DNA of 37,550 nucleotides from Dehalococcoidales bacterium. Its GTDB lineage: Bacteria > Chloroflexota > Dehalococcoidia > Dehalococcoidales > UBA2162. The translations under genes and the position numbers were made by a program. Below, in pieces: positions 16,770-25,259 of this stretch. Below the pieces are notes generated by a model that was given only the letters and a program-made list of their open reading frames with translations, was not told the origin of the DNA and searched no databases. Numbering within the stretch: the first letter of the stretch is position 1; every line of letters starts with the position of its first letter. The stretch lies in the NCBI GenBank assembly GCA_016932435.1, contig JAFGCW010000086.1, positions 1 through 37,550 of the forward strand, given 5' to 3'.

Positions 16770-16822
16770 TCAGACAACCTGAGTGTGGTGGGAAATACTA
16801 AAAAATCTGAGGAGAAAATGAG

Positions 16823-17734
16823 ATGGGAAACAGACTTAAAGACAAAGTAGCCATTGTTACGGGCTCCGGGCAGGGCATAGGTCTCGCTATCGCAATTGCT
16901 TTCGCCAGAGAAGGAGCGACTGTCATTACGAATAACAGGCGTGAAGGCACGGAAGGCGGTGACGCTAAAACCGCAGCCGAACAGATAAACTCCATGGGTG
17001 GTAAAGCGAATCATTTTTTCGGCAGTGTATCTGAGTTCACCGTAGCCGAAGAAATGATTACCACCACTAAAGAAAAGTACGGTAGTGTGGATATCCTTGT
17101 TAATAACGCCGGGGCCGATATGCCCCATATGATATGGAATATGACGGAAGAAGAATGGGATACCTGTCTCGATTCCTTCCTGAAAGGCACGTTCAACACC
17201 AGTCGCTTCGCCTGCGGTATTATGAGAGAGCAGAAGTGGGGACGTATCATTAATACTACTTCAACAGCCTGGCTGGGTACGGTCGGTCACTGTAATTATG
17301 GAGCCTCTAAAGCCGGGATTGTGGGTCTAACTCGCGCGATCGCTCGTGAAATGGGCAAGTATAACGTAACCTGTAACGCATATGCGCCAACCGCGTCTAC
17401 ACGGTTCAGCGCCAGCGAAGATATTCAGGCTGGCTTTAAGAAACGCTACGAATCCGGGCTAATGACGAAAGAGAGATATGAGGAATTGACGAATCTCCCT
17501 GACCCGATGACACTCACACCTTTCCTTGTTTATCTGTGTACACAAGAAGCAGCGAATATTAACGGCCAGGTCTTCGATGTGACCGGCGGGAATATCACCA
17601 TGTACTCGGAACCCGTAAGAATGAAATCCATCGATAAAAAAGAAGGACTCTGGACGATCGAAGAACTGATTAAGATGGTTCCTTCAATACTGCCGGAAGG
17701 ATATAAGAATCCGGCACCTCCGGCTAAAGAATAA
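16823..17734 (+). CDS. Short-chain dehydrogenase/reductase with C-terminal extension
   Basis: A 303-residue classical SDR: TGSGQGIG at 13-20, NNAG at 94-97, and catalytic S147, Y159 and K163 (NYGASKAG). The last 45 residues (from about 258) extend beyond the common 250-residue fold and are rich in Lys, Pro and Glu. This tail is seen in a branch of SDRs related to the dehydrogenase domain of peroxisomal multifunctional enzyme type 2. The start ATG at 16823 has GAGGAG upstream. A strong promoter precedes it and a strong terminator follows, so it is probably a single-gene transcript. Substrate unknown. Confidence 0.87.
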   Translation: MGNRLKDKVAIVTGSGQGIGLAIAIAFAREGATVITNNRREGTEGGDAKTAAEQINSMGGKANHFFGSVSEFTVAEEMITTTKEKYGSVDILVNNAGADMPHMIWNMTEEEWDTCLDSFLKGTFNTSRFACGIMREQKWGRIINTTSTAWLGTVGHCNYGASKAGIVGLTRAIAREMGKYNVTCNAYAPTASTRFSASEDIQAGFKKRYESGLMTKERYEELTNLPDPMTLTPFLVYLCTQEAANINGQVFDVTGGNITMYSEPVRMKSIDKKEGLWTIEELIKMVPSILPEGYKNPAPPAKE

Positions 17735-17757
17735 AGACATTCCTGAAAAAGTTAATA

Positions 17758-17794
17758 AAGCCGACTCTTTTTACGGAGTCGGCTTCTCTTTTTT
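17758..17794. terminator. Bidirectional intrinsic terminator
   Basis: AAGCCGACTC (17758-17767) and GAGTCGGCTT (17776-17785) form a perfect 10-bp stem with an 8-nt loop. CTCTTTTTT follows on the plus strand. On the minus strand the stem is followed by TTTATT, so it can also end the convergent crotonase transcript. Confidence 0.88.
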
Positions 17795-17810
17795 CAATGG
17801 AGTATATCAG

Positions 17811-18611
17811 TTATTCACCTTTAAAGGTGGGCTCTCTTTTTTCGACGAAAGCGGTGGCGCTTTCATGGAAGTCCTGTGTACTAAGAAGTCCCTGGCGTAT
17901 CTGCATTGTGAGTTCCAGGCTTTTATCAAGGTTAAGCTCCAGGCTTTCATACACAGCTCGTTTGGCGGCCTGCACTGCCAGAGTCGGGGCCTTGGCTATT
18001 TGTTCCGCCATGTCCATTGCGGTAATTTCCAACTCATCGTGAGGTACCACCATCGTCACCAGTCCGAGTTTCTCAGCTTCTTCTGCGCTTATCATTTCAC
18101 TGGTCCAGATAACCTTCAATGCTTTGTCCATACCGAGTAGTCTGGGTAAATACCAGGCGCTTCCTGCCGCCGGAACCATTCCCCTGCGTACATAGCCGAC
18201 AGTGAATCGGGCTTTTTCCGAAGCAATCCTGATATCACAGGATAGAGCAAGGTCGAGACCGACACCGACGGCAACACCGTTCATCGCGGCAATTATCGGT
18301 TTAGGACATTCCATGAATTGTTGGGCAAACGGAGCGCGTCGTGTATTCTCTTCTGGTTCCGGTGGTCGTTCGGGACGGCGCTGAAGGTCGCCGGCAGCCA
18401 TGGCTTTAACATCTGCTCCGGAACAGAATGCTTCACCTTTTCCGGTTATTATTATTACTTTTATATCATCATCTGATGCCGCATCATCCACGGACGTGAA
18501 TATCCCCTGGAATAAACCCGGACTCAAAGCATTCCTTTTATCAGGGCGGTTCATAGTTATCATAGCAATACCGTTTTCTTTTTTATACAGTAATTCCTGG
18601 TTGTCATCCAT
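17811..18611 (-). CDS. Enoyl-CoA hydratase/isomerase family protein
   Basis: A 266-residue crotonase-fold protein. The oxyanion-hole segments are visible: FCSGADVKAM near residue 62 and AMNGVAVGVGLDLALSCD near 109. Aligned by eye with mitochondrial enoyl-CoA hydratase, the two catalytic glutamates are replaced (the E144 position by D120 and the E164 position by Y140). A standard hydratase is therefore unlikely; an isomerase, thioesterase, decarboxylase or other crotonase activity is possible. The insert at residues 75-95 (Arg, Pro and Glu rich) is unusual. The ATG at 18611 has GGAGGG upstream. Its 3' end faces the bidirectional terminator. Confidence 0.85.
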   Translation of the reverse strand: MDDNQELLYKKENGIAMITMNRPDKRNALSPGLFQGIFTSVDDAASDDDIKVIIITGKGEAFCSGADVKAMAAGDLQRRPERPPEPEENTRRAPFAQQFMECPKPIIAAMNGVAVGVGLDLALSCDIRIASEKARFTVGYVRRGMVPAAGSAWYLPRLLGMDKALKVIWTSEMISAEEAEKLGLVTMVVPHDELEITAMDMAEQIAKAPTLAVQAAKRAVYESLELNLDKSLELTMQIRQGLLSTQDFHESATAFVEKREPTFKGE

Positions 18612-18634
18612 ACTTATTTCCCTCCGTCAGTTGA

Positions 18635-19369
18635 TTATGGATTTTCTATAATATCATCCGGGAATAAGATATCAGTCTCATAATTATCCAGAGCTTTTTT
18701 CAATTCCGCTAATCTTACCGTATCCATCCTGATAAATACAGGCCTCCGGCCGATCTCATCAGGATTATGAGCATCCGAACCCTGTGTACAGGAGCGTTTC
18801 ATAGGATATCCGCGAACCTGCCCGTTTCTCCATGCCTGCCTGTTTTTAGGAATGGTTATCTCAATCGCGTCCAGATACTCATTTTCATGAATTCCCTGCT
18901 TCCGTTTCCGGGTATCCTTCGTTTCAAGAAATCCACTTGGCCACCTGTCGATATGAGCAGCGATAGCTATCCCTCCGTATTCCTTGATTTTCTGCAGGAC
19001 CGTCTCGATTTCCTCGGCTATCATGGTATGAGCATCTCCCCTCCCCTGTGTTTCAAGTCCAATATCATCGAGAAATTTTTCCAGCTGCTTTACGGGCGTA
19101 TCGACTTTGAACAGGGCGAGAAAATGGCCATGTCTGGTAGTGAGTTCAACTCCCGGTATTATATTGAGGTTGGTACCCTTTGCAGCTTCTCTAATGCCAT
19201 CTATGCCTTTAACTGAATTATGGTCGGTAATGGCTATCGCATCCAGTTTCGCGTCAAGTGCTGCCTGAATAATATTCCCGGCGTTTACTCTGCCATCGTT
19301 GTAGCACACTGATTCAGGTGTATGTACATGAAGATCCATCTTCTTGTAGTTTTCAGGGCAGTCCGTCAC
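18635..19369 (-). CDS. PHP-domain metal-dependent phosphoesterase
   Basis: The PHP motifs appear in order: DLHVHT (12-17), TDHN (48-51), GVE (73-75), AAHID around H139, and GSDAH (197-201). These place the metal-binding histidines and aspartates of the PHP fold, which includes phosphoesterases such as histidinol-phosphatase and the nucleotide 3',5'-phosphatase family. The 244 residues contain only this domain. The substrate is unknown. The start is uncertain: a GTG at 19369 and an ATG at 19339 are both in frame, and neither has a good ribosome binding site. The gene begins 29 bp after the rhomboid gene on the same strand and may be co-transcribed. Confidence 0.86.
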   Translation of the reverse strand: MTDCPENYKKMDLHVHTPESVCYNDGRVNAGNIIQAALDAKLDAIAITDHNSVKGIDGIREAAKGTNLNIIPGVELTTRHGHFLALFKVDTPVKQLEKFLDDIGLETQGRGDAHTMIAEEIETVLQKIKEYGGIAIAAHIDRWPSGFLETKDTRKRKQGIHENEYLDAIEITIPKNRQAWRNGQVRGYPMKRSCTQGSDAHNPDEIGRRPVFIRMDTVRLAELKKALDNYETDILFPDDIIENP

Positions 19370-19398
19370 TGTATGTGTGAACCTTTCTCCCGGTCAGT

Positions 19399-19995
19399 CT
19401 AGAACAACCGGCGCGTCCTTTGCCTGAATAAAAATCCGGCTGCCAGACCGAGTACCAGGCCGCCGAGATGCGCCTGCCAGGCAATATTTGATGCAAACCA
19501 GGGAATTGAAAGTAGAGCGAATCCTCCGAGTACGGCTATCCAGAGAGGTATCGGTACGGGAATCGGGATGATAAACACCGTCAATTTCGGTCTTAGAACC
19601 GTTAGAGCCCCAGCTACGGCGAATACTGCTCCGGATGCTCCGATCGCCACTGATAAGGTCGGCCCCAGCCATAAATAAAACGCATTCCCCAGTAAACCTC
19701 CCAGGAAATATATGATAAGGAAATTCCTGTTACCTATCAGCCGCGACAGGTAACTGCCGAAGAAGTAAAGGGTCAGCATGTTCGTCAGGATGTGCCAGAT
19801 ACCGGCATGTATAAACAAGTTGGTAATGATGGTCCAGGGTCGTGAGGTGAAGTAAAACGGAGATAATCCAAGTGTGTATCGGAGCTCCGGCATAATCAAA
19901 GTAACGATCAACAGAATAAGATTAATCGATATTAAAATGCCGATGGGTCCGAGACTGAAACCATTACTTCCCCTGTAACTCACTTTGTATGACAT
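19399..19995 (-). CDS. Rhomboid family intramembrane serine protease
   Basis: A 198-residue membrane protein with about six hydrophobic segments. The catalytic serine S121 lies in GASGAVF and the histidine H176 in QAHLGGLVLG; the conserved HIL.NM of helix 2 is present (HILTNM, 68-73). Rhomboids cut single-pass membrane proteins within the bilayer. A hydrophobic Pro-rich loop (FIIPIPVPIPLW, 141-152) lies between helices 4 and 5. The ATG at 19995 has GGAAGGA upstream. The natural substrate is unknown. The neighbouring PHP gene gives no hint of function. Confidence 0.92.
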   Translation of the reverse strand: MSYKVSYRGSNGFSLGPIGILISINLILLIVTLIMPELRYTLGLSPFYFTSRPWTIITNLFIHAGIWHILTNMLTLYFFGSYLSRLIGNRNFLIIYFLGGLLGNAFYLWLGPTLSVAIGASGAVFAVAGALTVLRPKLTVFIIPIPVPIPLWIAVLGGFALLSIPWFASNIAWQAHLGGLVLGLAAGFLFRQRTRRLF

Positions 19996-20062
19996 AGAAT
20001 CCTTCCCGGTATTAATTGGTTACGATATTCTAATAATACCCTTATATGCGTAAAATGAGCAA

Positions 20063-20141
20063 GAAGACCAGCAATATTGAGACTCATTGCGCTGACTTAC
20101 TCATATAATGGTATGCTATGATATAAACTCGAAGACCAGCA
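20063..20141. repeat. Pair of 11-bp direct repeats upstream of 20167 gene
   Basis: GAAGACCAGCA occurs at 20063-20073 and again at 20131-20141, 68 bp apart, in the gap between the divergent rhomboid gene and the membrane protein gene. TATAAT-like and TGCTATGAT (extended -10-like) stretches lie between the copies. They might be binding sites for a regulator; chance cannot be excluded. Confidence 0.35.
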
Positions 20142-20166
20142 TCACATGTGAGATTATACACCAGGA

Positions 20167-21687
20167 GTGAAAACCGGTTTGAGTATTTTAAAGAATCTAG
20201 CGGTTGGATTATGCCTATTTTTACTGTTTTTTGCAATCCTGTTATTCGGGTATTTCTTCATGATAAACAGCACGGTAATGAATCCCAATTATTTGATCGA
20301 TCGAATTGATGAAACAGAAGCTGTTGAACTTATTGACGAGTTCATCGAGTTTGAATCGTCACCCGAAACTGAAGAAGTATTTGATGAGATTAAGGAAGTA
20401 TTACCAAGAATAGAGCCTACGATAAAAGAAGGAATGGGAGTAGCTATCTATTCTTTCTACGATTATCTGAAGGGTGAAAGAACGGATCCTGAAATCAAGG
20501 AAATACTCGGTGAAGCGTTCCTTAATCCGGAGTTTGTTGACAAACTGCTGGCAGAAATGAGTCTGCCGGATCTCGTTGATATTATGATTGCCGAACCAAC
20601 AGGAGATGAAGGTCTTCCCGAGGAATTCATCGATGCGATTAAGTCTGTTATAGCCGACCTTGAGCCGGACATCAAGGAACAGGCTTCGGAAATATCCGGT
20701 CCTGTGTTCGACTATATACTTGGAGTATCTCAGGATATTGACCTGACGGAGGTTCTCAGGGATACGGTGCTAAATGAGGATTTCGTTATTCCATTAATAG
20801 AAAAACTCGACCTTGCAGAAGTTGCTGAAGAATTGATTTCCGAGCAATTGACAGGCCGGATACCTCCCGAAATGGAATTCCTGACCGAATATATCGACGA
20901 TGCTGTAAGGGTACTGGAACCAACCTTAAAAACAGAATTAATCGAAGCTGCAGGCCCGATCCTGGATTACCTAGTTGGCGAAACCTCCCAGATAAGCATA
21001 GAGTTATCGATGACAGAGGTAGCTGCGAGTATTGAAAATGATCTAAGAAATGAACTCTTCTCATCACCACCTCCGGAGTATTCTGATCTTTCGCAAAGCG
21101 AACTGGACGAAATCTTTAATGAATATATTGCCGGTAGATTGTCCGAAATGCTGCCGGAAACCTTTGAAATCGATGAAAATATCATTGGACCTGAGATTGC
21201 GACTAACTTTGCTGTCGCTATCGCCGATACCGAACAAAGCATGACCGATATCAGGAATGAACTTGATAACGCTGTAGCGGAGATGCAGGAACCCCTTGAA
21301 ATATCAAGACAATACGTCTCCTATTTTCAGCTTGCTTATACTCTACTTATAGTGTTTATCGGATTAATGGTCCTGTGTATCATTCTTCTCCTGCGTGATG
21401 TGAAGGCGATATGTCGCCGGATAGGCGTACCACTGTTTATCTATGGTCTGCTGGAGTATGCGGCAATCTGGGTTGGCAGGTACTTTCTCGATGGCAGGAT
21501 ACATTACCCCGTTGATTTCCCAGACACTGCTGTGGGTATGATTACCGATATAACGAACAGTATTATGCGCCCGTTAGAAATATTCAGCCTGGTATTAATG
21601 ATCGTCGGTCTGGTGCTGATCGTAGTTTCTTTCGTTTACAAGAGAGGAGAAAAAGAACCGGAACTAATAGTGGACACTATTGACTAG
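20167..21687 (+). CDS. Unrecognised membrane protein with internal repeats
   Basis: I do not recognise this 506-residue protein. It has an N-terminal membrane segment (11-32), a large acidic region outside it (33-385), and three C-terminal membrane segments (about 386-408, 422-440 and 472-492). The acidic region contains about three repeats. Each has an EP-x-(I/L)-K element (E83-P84, E166-P167, E251-P252), a DYL.G/DYILG motif about 15 residues later, and an LN.(D/E)FV element. The spacing of 83-85 residues suggests helical repeats. The start is uncertain: GTG at 20167 overlaps AGGAG, and a TTG at 20179 also fits. Its 3' end overlaps the convergent NfeD-like gene by 11 bp. Confidence 0.8.
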   Translation: MKTGLSILKNLAVGLCLFLLFFAILLFGYFFMINSTVMNPNYLIDRIDETEAVELIDEFIEFESSPETEEVFDEIKEVLPRIEPTIKEGMGVAIYSFYDYLKGERTDPEIKEILGEAFLNPEFVDKLLAEMSLPDLVDIMIAEPTGDEGLPEEFIDAIKSVIADLEPDIKEQASEISGPVFDYILGVSQDIDLTEVLRDTVLNEDFVIPLIEKLDLAEVAEELISEQLTGRIPPEMEFLTEYIDDAVRVLEPTLKTELIEAAGPILDYLVGETSQISIELSMTEVAASIENDLRNELFSSPPPEYSDLSQSELDEIFNEYIAGRLSEMLPETFEIDENIIGPEIATNFAVAIADTEQSMTDIRNELDNAVAEMQEPLEISRQYVSYFQLAYTLLIVFIGLMVLCIILLLRDVKAICRRIGVPLFIYGLLEYAAIWVGRYFLDGRIHYPVDFPDTAVGMITDITNSIMRPLEIFSLVLMIVGLVLIVVSFVYKRGEKEPELIVDTID

Positions 21688-22090
21688 TATCCCGGTTGTT
21701 CACCGGATCACTTTCCTTAACTTCCAGTTTTAACCTTTTTTGACCGGTCACAATTACATCCTGCCCCGGCTGGATTTCGCCTGACAAGGATTTTGCCGAC
21801 CATAATTCACCTCGTATTCTTACCCATCCCTCGGGATTAAGCGCTGAGGTTACCCTCCCCTTTGTTCCGATCATATTAGGCATACCTAAAATGTGTCCGA
21901 TCTTCAAAGCCTTAGTCCCCTTCTTAAAGGTGTAAACCGAATAGGACAGCCATGTTATCATAATTAGGATTATTCCCCAGAGAGGAAATTCGACACCGAT
22001 TTGAGGTAATCCCCAGATTCCGGCTGCGGCAATGGCAATCTCTTCAATAATTGTGCTGACTATTGCAAATATAAGTCTCGGTCTGTTCAT
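21677..22090 (-). CDS. NfeD-like membrane protein
   Basis: A 137-residue protein with two membrane segments (about 8-28 and 36-54) followed by a soluble domain (about 70-125). GTKGRVTSALNPEGWVRIRGELWSA matches the OB-fold C-terminal domain of NfeD proteins (G..G.a...l.P.G.V...G..W.A). NfeD proteins usually work with a stomatin/SPFH protein or membrane serine protease, but none is next to this gene. Start ATG at 22090 has a weak GATGAG upstream; a TATAAT-like box lies only 12 bp from the start, so the transcript may have a very short leader. It overlaps the 3' end of the convergent gene. Confidence 0.8.
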   Translation of the reverse strand: MNRPRLIFAIVSTIIEEIAIAAAGIWGLPQIGVEFPLWGIILIMITWLSYSVYTFKKGTKALKIGHILGMPNMIGTKGRVTSALNPEGWVRIRGELWSAKSLSGEIQPGQDVIVTGQKRLKLEVKESDPVNNRDTSQ

Positions 22091-22120
22091 TTCTCATCAT
22101 AATTATATCAGATACTTTGG

Positions 22121-22150
22121 TTGCGATTACGCAAATACGGGTGTTATAAT
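22121..22150 (+). promoter_or_regulatory. gatC promoter with palindrome at -35
   Basis: TTGCGA (22121-22126) and TATAAT (22145-22150) are 18 bp apart, 30 bp before the gatC ATG. The inverted repeat TTGCG-ATTA-CGCAA (22121-22134) covers the -35 box and lies just upstream of the divergent nfeD-like gene's -10 (TATAAT at 22107-22102), so one regulator could affect both. Confidence 0.65.
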
Positions 22151-22180
22151 TCTCATGAATCGATAGAATTCGGAGTATCC

Positions 22181-22480
22181 ATGAAGCTTAGTCGTGAGGA
22201 AGTACTGCATATTGCCCGTCTTGCCAGGATGGGCATTTCCGACGATGAAGTCGATAAACTCAGTGAACAACTTTCCGATATACTGGATAACTTCGAGGTA
22301 CTTCAGCAGGTTAACACCGACAATGTTCTTCCAACCGCCCAGTCTATAGCTCTCAACAATGTAGTGAGAGATGATATCGTAGCGGATTCCTATTCTCAGG
22401 ATGATATTCTTTCTAACGCTCCGCGAAGAGAACAGGACTATTTTAAGATACATGCCGTACTGGAAGATGAATTACCTTAA
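22181..22480 (+). CDS. gatC: Asp-tRNA(Asn)/Glu-tRNA(Gln) amidotransferase subunit C
   Basis: GatC is the small subunit that holds GatA and GatB together in the transamidosome route to Gln-tRNA and Asn-tRNA. The 99 residues begin MKLSREEVLHIARLARM, the standard GatC N-terminus, and contain the LSDILDNFEVLQQVNTDNV helix-linker and the C-terminal NAPRREQDYFKI motif. The ATG at 22181 has GGAG 5 nt upstream; the open frame before it covers the promoter. It is followed by a CDF-like gene and then gatA. gatB is not in the window. Confidence 0.93.
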   Translation: MKLSREEVLHIARLARMGISDDEVDKLSEQLSDILDNFEVLQQVNTDNVLPTAQSIALNNVVRDDIVADSYSQDDILSNAPRREQDYFKIHAVLEDELP

Positions 22481-22498
22481 CCGGTGTTCCGTGTGAAT

Positions 22499-23125
22499 AT
22501 GGCAGCGAGTGAAAAGACCAGGCTCGTAAAAAGGGGCCTGTACCTTGAATATATAAATGTAACCTATAATATTCTCGAAGCGGTCGCGGCTATTGTTTTC
22601 GGATCATTTTCAAACAGTATCGCGCTTATGGGCTTCGGACTCGACAGCGTAGTCGAATCACTTTCAGGACTTGTTTTGATATGGAGGTTAAGACAGCACG
22701 GGAAAATATCCCCTGAACTTGAAGAAAAGATTGAACGCCGGGCAACCCGATTCGTAGCCGTCACATTTTTCATTCTCGGTGCATACATTGCCTACGAGTC
22801 GATTGAGAAGTTAATATCCTCCGAAATCCCGGAACCGTCGTTACCGGGAATGGTTATCGCGATTGTGTCACTGATCGCTATGCCGTTTATGGCCTGGCTG
22901 AAATACAGAACTGGAAAACAGATTAACAGTCGGGCGCTTGTAGCCGATTCGAAAGAAACGATTGCCTGCGCTTTTCTTTCGGTGGCTCTTCTGCTTGGAC
23001 TGGGACTGAATTACCTGTTCGGATTCTGGCAGGCAGATCCGATAGTAGGTATAGTAATAGTGGTTTTTCTCTTCAGGGAAGGGTGGGAACTCTGGAATGA
23101 AGAAGATGAGCACGAAGACGATTAA
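22499..23125 (+). CDS. Cation-efflux (CDF)-like membrane protein
   Basis: This protein of about 208 residues has five or six membrane segments and resembles the transmembrane part of cation diffusion facilitators: GFGLDSVVESLSG in helix 2 and ALVADSKET in helix 5 hold the acidic residues expected at the metal site. The histidines of the classical zinc site are missing and the cytoplasmic C-terminal domain is absent; the chain ends in an acidic tail (EEDEHEDD). It may be a divergent or TMEM163-like transporter. I take ATG 22499; GTG codons at 22484 and 22493 are also possible, none with a ribosome binding site. It sits between gatC and gatA. Confidence 0.75.
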   Translation: MAASEKTRLVKRGLYLEYINVTYNILEAVAAIVFGSFSNSIALMGFGLDSVVESLSGLVLIWRLRQHGKISPELEEKIERRATRFVAVTFFILGAYIAYESIEKLISSEIPEPSLPGMVIAIVSLIAMPFMAWLKYRTGKQINSRALVADSKETIACAFLSVALLLGLGLNYLFGFWQADPIVGIVIVVFLFREGWELWNEEDEHEDD

Positions 23126-23146
23126 AACCAGAGGGAGTACGCAAAA

Positions 23147-24604
23147 ATCGATAAGCTATATCAATTAACAATCAATGAAGCATATGAACTCCTACGAAAA
23201 AAACAGGTTTCCTCAGCGGAACTAACGGAAGCCTGTCTTAATCGTATTGAGCAGGTTGAAGAAAGGGTACAATCATTTGTCACCATAACCGGCGAATCGG
23301 CTCGTGTTCAGGCTCATGCGGCAGATAAAATGATTGCCGAAGGGAATGGAAGCCCTCTTACCGGTATACCTGTCGTGATAAAGGACGTAATGTGCACCAA
23401 GGGTGTACGGACTACCTGCTCGTCCAGGATGCTTGAAAGCTTCGTTCCTCCCTATAATGCTACTGTAGTTGAGAAGTTGAATAAATGTGGCGTGGTGATG
23501 ATGGGTAAAGCGAATATGGATGAATTCGCCATGGGTTCCTCCACGGAGAATTCAGCTTTCTTCCCTACTCACAATCCATGGGATTTGACGCGCGTTCCTG
23601 GTGGCAGCAGCGGCGGTTCGGCAGCGTCGGTCGCTGCCGATGAAACGATTTATTCGCTGGGTTCCGATACCGGCGGCAGTATCCGTCAGCCGGCAGCGTT
23701 GTGCAGCATTACCGGATTAAAACCGACTTACGGCAGGGTCAGCCGGTATGGTCTGGTTGCCTTCGCCAGTTCTCTCGACCAGATAGGACCTCTCACCAAA
23801 GATGTTACCGACTGTGCCCTGGTAATGAACGTGATATCCGGATATGACGAAAGAGATTCGACTTCCGTACCTGAACCGGTCCCTGATTTTACAGCATGTC
23901 TGACCGGTGATATAAAAGGAATGAAACTCGGTGTACCGAAGGAATACTTCGTCAAAGGAATTCAGCCGGGAGTGGACTCAGCCATACGCATAACGATCAG
24001 CAAGCTTGAAGAACTTGGAGCGTCGGTAGAAGAAGTATCTCTTCCCCACACCGGATATGCCCTGGCAGTCTATTACATCATCGCTCCGTCCGAAGCATCG
24101 GCTAACCTTGCGCGTTATGACGGAGTGAAATATGGTTTGTCACACGAGGAAGCAACCGGGATGTGGGAGAATATGGAAAAGACCCGTCAGTACGGATTCG
24201 GTCCCGAGGTGAAACGCCGCATAATGCTTGGTACATACGCTCTATCAGCCGGGTACTATGACGCCTACTACGTGAAAGCCCAGAAAGTAAGAACGCTGAT
24301 ACGGCAGGAATTCGATTCCGTTTTCGAGAAGGTTGATGCCCTCATCACACCTACCTCCCCTACGATCCCGTTCAAGATCGGAGAAAAGACGGATGATCCC
24401 CTCCAGATGTACCTGAGTGATGTCTGTACTCTCCCTATAAACATTGCCGGTGTTCCTGCATTGTCTATTCCCGCCGGTTTCTCAGAAGGACTGCCAGTAG
24501 GAATGCAGATAATCGGTAAACCGTTTGCCGAAGAGACTATCATGAAGATAGGCCACGCCTACCAGCAGGCAACCGACTGGCACAAGCAGAAACCAGAGCT
24601 GTAA
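23147..24604 (+). CDS. gatA: Asp-tRNA(Asn)/Glu-tRNA(Gln) amidotransferase subunit A, apparent ATC start
   Basis: GatA releases ammonia from glutamine for amidation of Glu-tRNA(Gln) or Asp-tRNA(Asn). The frame from 23147 gives 485 residues, the normal GatA length. Counting from 23147, the amidase triad falls at K79 (VVIKDV), S154 (GGSSGGS) and S178 (GSDTGGS), the numbering of Staphylococcus aureus GatA. No ATG, GTG or TTG exists between the in-frame TAA at 23123 and residue 62. ATC at 23147 lies 9 nt after GAGGGAG and begins (I)[15 protein letters not shown], a normal GatA N-terminus. A start at the ATG 23330 would remove the first 61 residues of the fold. The stop of the CDF-like gene is just upstream. 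Confidence 0.88.
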   Translation: MDKLYQLTINEAYELLRKKQVSSAELTEACLNRIEQVEERVQSFVTITGESARVQAHAADKMIAEGNGSPLTGIPVVIKDVMCTKGVRTTCSSRMLESFVPPYNATVVEKLNKCGVVMMGKANMDEFAMGSSTENSAFFPTHNPWDLTRVPGGSSGGSAASVAADETIYSLGSDTGGSIRQPAALCSITGLKPTYGRVSRYGLVAFASSLDQIGPLTKDVTDCALVMNVISGYDERDSTSVPEPVPDFTACLTGDIKGMKLGVPKEYFVKGIQPGVDSAIRITISKLEELGASVEEVSLPHTGYALAVYYIIAPSEASANLARYDGVKYGLSHEEATGMWENMEKTRQYGFGPEVKRRIMLGTYALSAGYYDAYYVKAQKVRTLIRQEFDSVFEKVDALITPTSPTIPFKIGEKTDDPLQMYLSDVCTLPINIAGVPALSIPAGFSEGLPVGMQIIGKPFAEETIMKIGHAYQQATDWHKQKPEL

Positions 24605-24624
24605 TCCAACCGAGGAATCCTTGA

Positions 24625-25239
24625 ATGGACGAAAAGGAATTGCATGACTGGTTCACCTCACTTAAAGATGAACTCGAGACCGCTTATGTCCGGAATGTAG
24701 AACCGTGGGAACAGTCTGGTTATTATGGCTCAGAGGAACTCTGGATTGCGGCACGAAAACCCGTTGCCGATTGCGTTGAAGATTCGGGATCATTCCTGGA
24801 TATCGGTTGTGCTAACGGATACCTCCTTGAGTGTGTCCTGAAATGGACATCCGAAAGAAATCTGGAAATCATTCCATATGGTATAGACCTTTCCGAAAAA
24901 CTAATAAAAATGGCGAAAGAAAGACTCCCTGAGTATGCGGGAAACCTGTATACAGGGAATGGCTGGGACTGGGAAAATCCTGTAAAATTCGATTATGTTC
25001 GCACAGAACTTGTTTATGTCCCGGAACACCTGCAGAATAAGTACCTTGATAGAATACTAAAAACATACTTGACTGAAAATGGAAAGTTACTTGTTGCGGA
25101 ATACGGATTAAGCTCCAGACCTCCGAACACTTCCTATATCGGTAACCTGCTGGAAGCCTGGGATTATAACGTTATAGACCGGAAATCAGGATATTATGAA
25201 GGTAAAGAGCATACCAGAATATATGTTATTGCCCGATGA
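24625..25239 (+). CDS. Class I SAM-dependent methyltransferase
   Basis: A 204-residue protein with motif I FLDIGCANG (57-65) and an acidic residue after strand 2 (GIDLSEKLI). The rest of the fold is clear, but the motif IV region (VRTELVYVPEH) does not identify a substrate, so small molecule or macromolecule methylation cannot be decided. The ATG at 24625 has GAGGAA upstream. It begins 20 bp after gatA on the same strand and may be co-transcribed with the DUF402 gene that follows after 20 bp. Confidence 0.8.
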   Translation: MDEKELHDWFTSLKDELETAYVRNVEPWEQSGYYGSEELWIAARKPVADCVEDSGSFLDIGCANGYLLECVLKWTSERNLEIIPYGIDLSEKLIKMAKERLPEYAGNLYTGNGWDWENPVKFDYVRTELVYVPEHLQNKYLDRILKTYLTENGKLLVAEYGLSSRPPNTSYIGNLLEAWDYNVIDRKSGYYEGKEHTRIYVIAR

Positions 25240-25259
25240 AATGAAATGACTATGATCGA

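Noticed and set aside
22121..22180. GatC N-terminal extension from 22121
   Set aside because: The extension would be read from the promoter boxes, and ATG 22181 with GGAG gives the standard GatC N-terminus.
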